DNA from: JADKIH01 sp031411835
Lineage (GTDB): Bacteria; Bacteroidota; Bacteroidia; AKYH767-A; 2013-40CM-41-45
Assembly: GCA_031411835.1 (NCBI GenBank)
Contig: JANOBV010000170.1
Location: 1-10,405 of the forward strand
DNA length: 10,405 nt
Reading direction: 5' to 3'
Shown: piece by piece, positions 1-5,539 of the stretch
Layout: each line of letters starts with the position of its first letter
How positions within the stretch are numbered: the stretch's first letter is position 1
Notes under the pieces: generated by a model
The model's input: the letters and a program-made list of their open reading frames with translations, nothing else
The model's database searches: none
Told to the model about the DNA's origin: nothing
Translations under genes and position numbers: made by a program

Positions 1-1
1 A

Positions 2-1153
2 AATCATCCGAATATTTCTTTGTACACACATTATTTTGCACTCGATATAATTACTCAACATCATCTTGGCCAAGAAGTAAAACGTTCGAATACGGATATT
101 GAAAGTTACGGTGCATATGCGCTTAATTTACATACAGGAGAAGTTGAAACAATTCTTTCCAAGATCACATTGGTCGCTACAGGAGGCGCCGGACAAGTTT
201 ATCGTTCAACGACAAATCCTGTAATTGCAACAGGCGATGGAGTAGCAATGGTGTATCGAGCGAAGGGAATTGTGAAGGACATGGAGTTCATTCAATTTCA
301 TCCGACTGCTTTGTATAATCCAAATGAACATCCGTCATTTCTAATTACTGAAGCGGTACGTGGAATGGGAGGGATCTTGAAGACAAAAGACGGCAATGAG
401 TTCATGCAAAAATATGATGAGCGAAAGTCTTTAGCGCCTCGTGATATTGTAGCTCGTGCAATTGACAATGAAATGAAAATTCATGGCGATGATTTTGTTT
501 ATCTTGATTGTCGTCACATCGATCACGAAGAATTCAAGACGCATTTTCCAAACATACTTGTAAAATGTAAATCGTTGGGAATTGATCCAACTAAAAATAT
601 GATTCCTGTTGTTCCTGCCGCTCATTATATCTGCGGAGGAATTGTAGTTGATCTCGATGGCCGAACTTCCATTGGTAATTTATATGCTGCAGGAGAATGT
701 TCATGCACCGGTTTGCATGGTGGCAATCGACTTGCTTCAAATTCTTTGTTAGAAGCGTTGGTTTATTCTGATCGTTCGGCGAAAGATGTAATCGAACGAT
801 TTGCATCAATTGAAATTTGCGAGAACGTTCCTGAATGGGATGCAGAAGGAACTGTTCAGCCAAATGAATTAGTATTGATCACTTCCAACTTGCGTGAGTT
901 GCAAAATGTAATGAGCAATTATGTTGGTATCGTTCGTTCTGATCAGCGGTTGAAACGTGCAATGGATCGCTTAAGAATTATCTATGGTGAAACAGAAGGT
1001 TTGTATGAACGCACAATTGTGTCACCTCGACTTTGTGAATTGCGAAATCTGATCACTGTCGCTTATCTCATTGTGAAATTTGCACAAGCCAGAAAAGAAA
1101 GTGTTGGTCTGCATTATTCGACTGATTATCCACCGATAGTAAAAGTAAGCTGA
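2..1153 (+). CDS. nadB: L-aspartate oxidase, 5'-truncated by the window edge
   Basis: This FAD enzyme oxidises L-aspartate to iminoaspartate, which quinolinate synthase (NadA) uses in de novo NAD synthesis. The open frame runs to the left edge (codons from base 2, reading NHPNISLYTH), so the TTG at base 20 is not the start. About 150-160 N-terminal residues, including the FAD dinucleotide fold, lie outside. Seen here: LVATGGAGQVY (flavin-binding strand), EFIQFHPTALY with the active-site His near bases 299-301, LAPRDIVARAID with a substrate-binding Arg, VPAAHYICGG with a second active-site His, and GLHGGNRLASNSLLEALV near the flavin. A helical C-terminal domain follows, ending in RKESVGLHYSTDYP. 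These segments and their order match bacterial NadB and distinguish it from fumarate reductase/SdhA, which lacks the HYICGG and GLHGGNR combination in this form. The TGA overlaps the ATG of the next gene by one base (TGATG), implying translational coupling. nadA is not in the window. Confidence 0.96.
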   Translation, partial: NHPNISLYTHYFALDIITQHHLGQEVKRSNTDIESYGAYALNLHTGEVETILSKITLVATGGAGQVYRSTTNPVIATGDGVAMVYRAKGIVKDMEFIQFHPTALYNPNEHPSFLITEAVRGMGGILKTKDGNEFMQKYDERKSLAPRDIVARAIDNEMKIHGDDFVYLDCRHIDHEEFKTHFPNILVKCKSLGIDPTKNMIPVVPAAHYICGGIVVDLDGRTSIGNLYAAGECSCTGLHGGNRLASNSLLEALVYSDRSAKDVIERFASIEICENVPEWDAEGTVQPNELVLITSNLRELQNVMSNYVGIVRSDQRLKRAMDRLRIIYGETEGLYERTIVSPRLCELRNLITVAYLIVKFAQARKESVGLHYSTDYPPIVKVS

Positions 1154-2142
1154 TGGATCGTAACAAACTTCGAAAGCGAATTTTTGAAAATCATTCGGAG
1201 AGTTCTTTTTTAGAATTGTCGCTTGAGATCTTTCAATATCAATTTGCGAACAATCCATTTTATAAATCATTTGTTGAAGGATGTAAAGTAGATCCGAAAG
1301 AGGTAAAGACGCTAAATGAAATACCATTTCTTCCGGTTGAATTATATAAATCGAATGAAATTAAGTCCGGCGAATTTCAACCGCAAGCAATATTTACAAG
1401 TAGCGGAACAACAGGTACAGTTTCTTCTCGGCATTTTGTAAAAGATCTTGAACTCTATGAAGAGTCGTTCATGAGAGCGTTCATTTATTTCTATGGTGAG
1501 CCAACTGATTTTGTTTTTCTTGCATTGCTTCCTTCTTATTTGGAGCGATCAGGTTCATCGTTGATATATATGATGGAAAAACTGATCTCTGAAAGTGCTG
1601 ATTTGAGAAGCGGGTTTTTTCTAAACGAATTTGATAAATTGAAAGATCTTCTCATTCAATTGAAATCGGAAAATAGGAAAGTCGTGCTTGTCGGAGTAAC
1701 CTATGCACTTCTTGATTTTGCAGAAACACATTCAATCGATTTCCCTGAACTCATTGTTATGGAAACCGGTGGAATGAAAGGGAAACGAAAAGAAATGATT
1801 CGTGCCGAGGTTCACGAATTGTTAAAACCTGCATTTGGAGTGAAGGCAATCCATTCGGAATATGGAATGACGGAATTGCTTTCTCAAACGTATTCAAAAG
1901 GTGAAGGAGTGTTCGAAACTCCGGCATGGATGAAAATACTTGTCCGAGAAATGAATGATCCAATGCAGATTTGCAAAATGGGAATGAGTGGTGCGGTCAA
2001 CATTGTCGATCTTGCCAATCTGGATTCGTGTTCGTTTATCGCAACTCAGGATCTTGGTAAACTTCATTCAGAAAAAAACTTCGAAATCATCGGACGATTC
2101 GATTACAGCGATATTCGAGGTTGTAATCTAATGGTAGAATAA
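1153..2142 (+). CDS. LuxE-like acyl-protein synthetase / acyl transferase (minimal ANL-superfamily protein)
   Basis: The 329-residue protein resembles the LuxE family, in which an acyl group is activated as acyl-AMP and passed to a cysteine. ANL motifs are visible in order: the Ser/Thr/Gly loop SSGTTG (residues 83-88), SEYGMTE (235-241, adenine/ATP-Mg contact), ATQD with Asp300 in the ribose-binding position, and GR at 314-315 of the hinge motif. The chain stops about 15 residues after that, so the mobile C-terminal subdomain of full acyl-CoA synthetases is missing, as in LuxE. Cys324 is six residues from the end. In luminous bacteria LuxE carries its acyl group on a cysteine close to its C terminus, so Cys324 is a candidate acyl site (inference). 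No luxCDAB genes are nearby, so a role in luminescence is not suggested and the substrate is unknown. Start ATG overlaps the nadB stop by one base. Family membership is fairly sure; the physiological role is not. Confidence 0.82.
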   Translation: MDRNKLRKRIFENHSESSFLELSLEIFQYQFANNPFYKSFVEGCKVDPKEVKTLNEIPFLPVELYKSNEIKSGEFQPQAIFTSSGTTGTVSSRHFVKDLELYEESFMRAFIYFYGEPTDFVFLALLPSYLERSGSSLIYMMEKLISESADLRSGFFLNEFDKLKDLLIQLKSENRKVVLVGVTYALLDFAETHSIDFPELIVMETGGMKGKRKEMIRAEVHELLKPAFGVKAIHSEYGMTELLSQTYSKGEGVFETPAWMKILVREMNDPMQICKMGMSGAVNIVDLANLDSCSFIATQDLGKLHSEKNFEIIGRFDYSDIRGCNLMVE

Positions 2143-2152
2143 ATTTAATGCT

Positions 2153-2160
2153 TACTTTTG
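2153..2160 (+). promoter_or_regulatory. Possible -7 element (TACTTTTG) of the small membrane gene
   Basis: TACTTTTG fits the Bacteroidota -7 consensus TAnnTTTG and lies 18 nt before the ATG at 2179, predicting a short leader. No TTG is present 17-23 nt upstream, so the -33 half is missing. The element may be weak or fortuitous in this AT-rich spacer. Confidence 0.4.
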
Positions 2161-2178
2161 ACCAATCAATAAATTAAA

Positions 2179-2412
2179 ATGAACAAACGTCGCCGCTTCT
2201 TTATCATCTTCGCCTCTGTAGGAGTTGGAACCTTGATCTCAATTTATCTCATTCAAAAACGAATGGGAACATTGAGTAAACAAGATTATATCAACCTTGG
2301 ATTCAACTTCTTTTTTTCAGCGGCAATGGTTGTTGGTATCTCAATCCTTTTGCAACGAATGAATAACAAGTACGATAAGGAGCAGAAGGAAAGAGAAGAT
2401 AATGAAAAATGA
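2179..2412 (+). CDS. Small two-helix membrane protein of unknown function
   Basis: I do not recognise this 77-residue protein. It has a basic N terminus (NKRRR), a first hydrophobic segment at about residues 7-25, a short linker (QKRMGTLSKQD), a second hydrophobic segment at about 38-58, and a highly charged tail (NKYDKEQKEREDNEK). This is the layout of a small integral membrane hairpin protein. It follows the LuxE-like gene by 36 bases on the same strand, with a possible -7 element in the gap. Its last codons (AAT GAA AAA TGA) form one TGAAAAA heptad plus the stop, and a perfect palindrome begins directly after the stop. The linker and tail carry both charges, so orientation is unclear. Open frame, hydrophobic pattern and spacing support a real gene, but no homologue comes to mind. 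Confidence 0.7.
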   Translation: MNKRRRFFIIFASVGVGTLISIYLIQKRMGTLSKQDYINLGFNFFFSAAMVVGISILLQRMNNKYDKEQKEREDNEK

Positions 2413-2446
2413 ATCCCGATAGTTATCGGGATGAATAATGAATAAT
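2403..2446 (+). repeat. Heptad-like repeat interrupted by a palindrome
   Basis: One TGAAAAA unit (2403-2409) and the TGA stop (2410-2412) are followed by a 20-bp palindrome. After it come two ATGAATA units (2431-2437 and 2438-2444). The arrangement looks like a palindrome inserted in, or grown next to, a heptad array that also encodes the end of the upstream protein. Confidence 0.55.
2413..2432 (-). terminator. Palindromic hairpin, candidate tyrS terminator
   Basis: ATCCCGATAGTTATCGGGAT is a 9-bp perfect inverted repeat around GT, abutting the stop of the small membrane gene. Read on the minus strand it is followed by TCATTTTTCATT, a T-rich tract suitable for terminating tyrS, whose stop is about 110 bases upstream on that strand. 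On the plus strand no T tract follows, so termination there would be weak. It could equally be a dispersed REP-like palindrome. Confidence 0.45.
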
Positions 2447-2509
2447 AAAGAATTGCGGATTGAGATTATGATTCCTTGAAAAGAAATCTAGAATAACGGA
2501 TAGTCTGCT

Positions 2510-2537
2510 GCTTACCATTCACTACTTACTACTCACT
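2510..2537 (-). repeat. Four-unit heptad array 3' of tyrS
   Basis: On the minus strand, starting three bases after the tyrS stop, four consecutive 7-mers read AGTGAGT, AGTAAGT, AGTGAAT and GGTAAGC. The period of seven and the position right after the stop match the TGAAAAA arrays at other gene ends in this window, although the unit differs. Confidence 0.6.
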
Positions 2538-2540
2538 TTT

Positions 2541-3827
2541 TTATTCAACCGTTACCAAATAGTAATTCTTCTTCCCTTTCTGAGCCAACAAGTATTTTCC
2601 TTTCATCAAATGTTCTGCACTCACATTTAATTCGAGGTCTTCTACTTTTGTTTTGTTGATGAGTACACCACCACCTTGTAACATTTTTCTTGCTTCGCCG
2701 CGTGATGGGAAAATTTGAGTTTTGTCTGAGAAGAATTCTATTACATTGATGCCTGAATTCATTTCTTCTTTCGAAATTTTTACTTGTGGTACGCCTTCAA
2801 ATACTGCTAGCAAATCGTTCTCCGATAAATTCAAAAGTGATTCTGCTGTTCCTTTTCCGAATAAAATTTCTGATGCTTCTACAGCTGCATTGAAATCATT
2901 TTCAGAATGAACTCTGATCGTTATTTCTTTCGCTAATTCTTTTTGAAGTAAACGCAGATGTGGCGCTTTTAAATGTTCTGCTTCTAACGCTTCAATTTCT
3001 TCGCGACCTTTCAATGAGAAAATACGAATGAACGTACTACAATCTTCATCGGAAGTATTCAACCAAAACTGATAGAACTTATATGGCGAAGTACGCTTTG
3101 GATCTAGCCAAACATTGCCGCCTTCTGTCTTTCCGAATTTGGTTCCGTCTGCTTTCTTAATCAATGGAGTTGTCAATGCAAATGCTTCACCGCCATCTTT
3201 ACGACGAATCAATTCTGTTCCGGTAACAATATTTCCCCACTGATCAGAGCCACCCATTTGGATTTTTATTCCGTGATTTTTCCAGAGGTAATAAAAATCA
3301 TAACCCTGAACTAATTGATAAGAAAATTCTGTAAACGACATTCCTGTTTCCATTCTGTTCTTCACTGAATCTTTTCCCATCATATAATTGATGGAAATAT
3401 GTTTCCCTACATCGCGGATAAATTCAAGGAAAGAAAAATTCTTAAACCAATCGTAATTGTTTACGATCTCAGCAGAATTTTCACCGCAATTGAAATCCAA
3501 AAATTTCTCTAATTGTTTTTTCTGACTATTCAAATTATGTTGAAGAGTATCTTCATTCAACAAATTTCTTTCCGCCGATTTACCAGATGGATCACCAACC
3601 ATTCCCGTCGCACCACCAACTAATGCAATTGGTTTATGTCCCGCATTTTGAAAATGTAGCAAGGTCATGATCTGAACCAAATTTCCTACACCTAATGAAT
3701 CAGCCGTTGGATCGAAGCCAATGTAACCCTTAACCATTTCAGAATTAAGGAGTTCTTCAGTTCCGGGCATCATGTCGTGCAGCATTCCACGCCAGCGGAG
3801 TTCTTCGATGTAATTCTTCATTTTCAT
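2541..3827 (-). CDS. tyrS: Tyrosyl-tRNA synthetase with a non-canonical HIGH motif
   Basis: This class I synthetase charges tRNA-Tyr in the cytoplasm; 428 residues is normal for the bacterial type. Seen: ELRWRGMLHDMMPG at the N terminus, GFDPTADSL at residues 37-45, LVGGATGMVGDPSGKS (69-84), tyrosine-pocket residues in YQLVQGYDF (Y170, Q174, D177), GGSDQWGNI (192-200), KFGKT at 230-234 as the KMSKS loop, and a C-terminal S4-like RNA-binding domain (about 355-428). The HIGH signature, normally HIGH, HLGH or HIGN directly after PTADSL, reads GVGN (46-49): the first His is Gly and the second Asn. Thr41, equivalent to Thr40 of the Geobacillus enzyme, is kept. Start: the first ATG gives MKMKNYIEEL, and the second (3821) gives MKNYIEEL, as common in relatives. 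A promoter ends 4 nt before the first ATG. The gene is single, divergent from the epimerase and convergent with the small membrane gene. Confidence 0.96.
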   Translation of the reverse strand: MKMKNYIEELRWRGMLHDMMPGTEELLNSEMVKGYIGFDPTADSLGVGNLVQIMTLLHFQNAGHKPIALVGGATGMVGDPSGKSAERNLLNEDTLQHNLNSQKKQLEKFLDFNCGENSAEIVNNYDWFKNFSFLEFIRDVGKHISINYMMGKDSVKNRMETGMSFTEFSYQLVQGYDFYYLWKNHGIKIQMGGSDQWGNIVTGTELIRRKDGGEAFALTTPLIKKADGTKFGKTEGGNVWLDPKRTSPYKFYQFWLNTSDEDCSTFIRIFSLKGREEIEALEAEHLKAPHLRLLQKELAKEITIRVHSENDFNAAVEASEILFGKGTAESLLNLSENDLLAVFEGVPQVKISKEEMNSGINVIEFFSDKTQIFPSRGEARKMLQGGGVLINKTKVEDLELNVSAEHLMKGKYLLAQKGKKNYYLVTVE

Positions 3828-3831
3828 TGGG

Positions 3832-3861
3832 CAAAGATAAATTTCGGGAGGGAAATGGCAA
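3832..3861 (-). promoter_or_regulatory. tyrS promoter, TTG-N19-TATCTTTG
   Basis: On the minus strand a TTG (3861-3859) is followed after exactly 19 nt by TATCTTTG (3839-3832). This is a full match to the Bacteroidota -33/-7 consensus with a common spacing. The -7 element ends 4 nt before the first tyrS ATG, so transcription should start at or within a base or two of that codon. The second ATG would then have a leader of about 7 nt. Confidence 0.75.
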
Positions 3862-3870
3862 GTCTTTCTT

Positions 3871-3918
3871 TATTTGGGTTTGAAGGTTTACAGGTTGAAG
3901 GTTTGCAGATTTGAAGCT
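3871..3918 (+). repeat. Degenerate AAGGTTTA-like octad array upstream of tyrS
   Basis: The stretch splits into near-octads GGTTTGAA, GGTTTACA, GGTTGAA, GGTTTGCA and GATTTGAA. The same motif family appears in inverted orientation at 3998-4018 and downstream of the DUF4296 gene. It lies just upstream of the tyrS -33 element, so an influence on expression is possible but unproven. Confidence 0.55.
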
Positions 3919-4018
3919 GCATAGAGTGAATCCGGTAAAACAATCAGATTGAAATTTAAATGACGATTACACATAGCTTACACGCAGAGCCTGAAACCTG
4001 CAAACCTTCAACCTGTAA
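3888..4018. repeat. 21-bp perfect inverted repeat between divergent promoters
   Basis: Bases 3888-3908 and 3998-4018 are exact reverse complements over 21 bp (left arm begins TTACAGGTTG). About 10 further inner bases match imperfectly, separated by an 89-nt interior. The two arms sit between the tyrS promoter and the epimerase promoter. A MITE-like remnant, a large hairpin or two oppositely oriented copies of an intergenic repeat are all possible. I see no clear target-site duplication and no transposase. Confidence 0.7.
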
Positions 4019-4030
4019 CACTAGGATTCC

Positions 4031-4060
4031 TTGCCAAATAAACGCAATAGCCTACCTTAG
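4031..4060 (+). promoter_or_regulatory. Epimerase promoter, TTG-N19-TACCTTAG
   Basis: TTG at 4031-4033 is followed after 19 nt by TACCTTAG (4053-4060), one mismatch from TAnnTTTG. The element ends 4 nt before the ATG at 4065, the same geometry as at tyrS and the RRM gene. This supports the 4065 start over the longer upstream frame. Confidence 0.65.
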
Positions 4061-4064
4061 CATC

Positions 4065-5063
4065 ATGATTCTAGTTACCGGCAGCACAGGCATGATAGGC
4101 GCTCGCATTCTCTTTGATCTTTCAAAAAATGAAAGAGTAAAAGCATTGCGAAGAGCTACAAGTTCTATGGATGTCGTGAATCGAATATTTTCTTCGGACA
4201 TGGATCGTTTGAAAAATGTTGAATGGGTGATTGGCGATGTGAACGATATTTTTTCTCTCGAAGATGCTTTCGAAAATGTTGACCAAGTTTATCACTCTGC
4301 TGCATTTATTTCTTTTCGCCCATCAGATCGTGCTTCGATGATGAAGATCAATGTTGAAGGAACGGCGAACGTGGTAAACATTGCGCTTGATAAAAAAGTG
4401 AAGCGCTTTTGTCATATTAGTTCTGTCGCAGCGCTAGGAAGAATTGCAGGAAGTGAAGTAGTTGATGAAACTTCTGTCTGGAAAACATCTTCTGAAAATT
4501 CAAATTATGCTATCAGTAAATACGGCGGCGAAAGAGAAGTGTGGCGCGGAATTGAAGAAGGATTACCTGCATTTATTATTAACCCAACAATTGTGATCGG
4601 TCCTGGCGATTGGCAGAGTGGAAGTGCACAGATGTTTTCTTCAGTTGCAAAAGGTTTGAAATTCTATACAACAGGTAGCACAGGTTTCGTTGACTATCGT
4701 GATGTTTCCAAATGCGCAATTGAGTTGATGAATAAAAATGTTGTTGGAAAAAGATTCATCATTAATGCTGACAATCTGCAATACAAATTTGTATTTGATA
4801 AGATCGCTCAAGAATTAAAGAAACCAAAAGCAACAATTAAAGTTACCCCATTTCTCGCTGAAGTAGGATGGCGCGTTGAAGCGCTTCGAAGTTTTATTAT
4901 GCGCGACAAATCAATGATCACCAAAGAAACAGCGCGGAATGGAAATATGCATTGGAAATATAAAAACGATAGAGTGAAGGAGGAGATTGGAGTTGAGTTT
5001 ATTTCTATTGAAGAAGCGGTCAAGCATGCTGCTGGATTTTATTCAATGAAGAGTGAAAAATGA
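4065..5063 (+). CDS. NAD-dependent epimerase/dehydratase family protein (extended SDR)
   Basis: The 332-residue protein is an extended short-chain dehydrogenase/reductase. It opens with a Rossmann motif TGSTGMIG (residues 5-12, GxxGxxG). It has an acidic GDVND segment (57-61) contacting the adenine, HSAAFISF (77-84), CHISSVAALG with the catalytic Ser at 119/120, and the catalytic pair in YAISK (Tyr148, Lys152). NPTIVIGPGD is the usual substrate-side loop. The set resembles reductases of the dihydroflavonol-4-reductase/3-beta-HSD branch as much as sugar epimerases, so the substrate cannot be read from sequence. The open frame extends 35 codons upstream to 3960, but that part overlaps the inverted repeat and promoter and lacks protein-like character, so ATG 4065 is chosen. 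The last three codons plus stop (AGT GAA AAA TGA) run into a TGAAAAA array. It is convergent with the DUF4296 gene; related Bacteroidota often carry an epimerase beside DUF4296 and pyrC (from memory). Confidence 0.9.
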   Translation: MILVTGSTGMIGARILFDLSKNERVKALRRATSSMDVVNRIFSSDMDRLKNVEWVIGDVNDIFSLEDAFENVDQVYHSAAFISFRPSDRASMMKINVEGTANVVNIALDKKVKRFCHISSVAALGRIAGSEVVDETSVWKTSSENSNYAISKYGGEREVWRGIEEGLPAFIINPTIVIGPGDWQSGSAQMFSSVAKGLKFYTTGSTGFVDYRDVSKCAIELMNKNVVGKRFIINADNLQYKFVFDKIAQELKKPKATIKVTPFLAEVGWRVEALRSFIMRDKSMITKETARNGNMHWKYKNDRVKEEIGVEFISIEEAVKHAAGFYSMKSEK

Positions 5064-5074
5064 AAAATGAAAAA
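5054..5074 (+). repeat. Three TGAAAAA heptads overlapping the epimerase stop
   Basis: Three perfect 7-mers lie at 5054-5060, 5061-5067 and 5068-5074. The second begins with the TGA stop codon (5061-5063), so the protein's final Glu-Lys is encoded by the repeat. Because 7 is not a multiple of 3, three units place a TGA in every frame. Confidence 0.75.
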
Positions 5075-5118
5075 TGACGCGAGCTTCAACTTGTCAAAGT
5101 ATTTGAATTTGTTTAGTC

Positions 5119-5187
5119 AATTGAACTCCTTAAACCCTTTAAACAAAATGCAATTCTCTCAAAACCTTAAACCTTATAGCTTGAACT
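5119..5187 (-). repeat. Degenerate AAGGTTTA octads between convergent genes
   Basis: On the minus strand, downstream of the DUF4296 stop, the motif family recurs as ATAAGGTTTAAGGTTTTG and AAAGGGTTTAAGGAGTTC, similar to the units at 3871-3918. A loose 8-bp inverted pair (5108-5115 with 5140-5147, TTTGTTTA) could form an AT-rich hairpin between the convergent genes, but it is weak as a terminator. Confidence 0.4.
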
Positions 5188-5194
5188 TAATTCC

Positions 5195-5539
5195 TCATTG
5201 GGCTTCGCTCTCCGACTGCAAACGACTCAGTTCTGTAATCACTGAATCATAAACCTCTTCAAGTAAAGCAGGATTGTCAGTGTAAAATTTCATGCTTGCA
5301 ACAAATTTTTCGCGTGTAATTTTGTGATCTTTTAAAACATAGTTCACATACTCTTTTGAAGAATAAAAAGAAGAGTCTGATAAACTGATACTGGTCGTAG
5401 CAGATTGAGCAAGGTGAATATCTCTTAAAATAATTTGCATGTCCTTCATCGGAATCACCGTTTCTGGAACAACTACCTTTTTTTTGCTACATGCAATTAA
5501 AGCGAGTGAAATAAAAAGTATGGAAAATAGCTTTTTCAT
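5195..5539 (-). CDS. DUF4296 domain lipoprotein
   Basis: A 114-residue exported lipoprotein. It has a basic N terminus (MKK), a hydrophobic core and the lipobox LIAC with Cys17 as the lipidated residue, followed by SKKK. The mature part shows the DUF4296 pattern: an Ile-Pro start followed by MQIILRDIHLAQ, then YVLKDHKITREKF, and a YTDNP segment leading into a final helix (LLEEVYDSVITELSRL). The family is found mainly in Bacteroidota and its function is unknown. The protein should sit in the cell envelope, inner or outer membrane not determined. Its ATG overlaps the pyrC stop by one base (TAATG), so it is the last gene of the GT2-pyrC operon and probably translationally coupled to it. Confidence 0.9.
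   Translation of the reverse strand: MKKLFSILFISLALIACSKKKVVVPETVIPMKDMQIILRDIHLAQSATTSISLSDSSFYSSKEYVNYVLKDHKITREKFVASMKFYTDNPALLEEVYDSVITELSRLQSESEAQ

Noticed and set aside
20..22. TTG as the start codon of the aspartate oxidase frame
   Set aside because: The open frame continues to the left edge and the preceding residues (NHPNIS) fit the middle of NadB; the gene is simply cut by the window.
591..863. Antisense frames inside nadB (also 431-625 and 1022-1327)
   Set aside because: They mirror a strongly conserved coding region on the opposite strand and show no domain or promoter.
1153..2142. A bioluminescence operon based on the LuxE-like gene
   Set aside because: None of luxA, luxB, luxC or luxD is present, and the neighbours are NAD synthesis and a small membrane protein.
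3960..4064. A 35-codon N-terminal extension of the epimerase
   Set aside because: It overlaps the inverted repeat and the promoter, is not protein-like, and the Rossmann motif begins right after ATG 4065 as usual for the family.
5067..5252. A 61-codon plus-strand frame between the epimerase and DUF4296 genes
   Set aside because: It consists of repeat-derived Asn/Leu-rich sequence, starts inside the heptad array and overlaps the real DUF4296 gene on the other strand.
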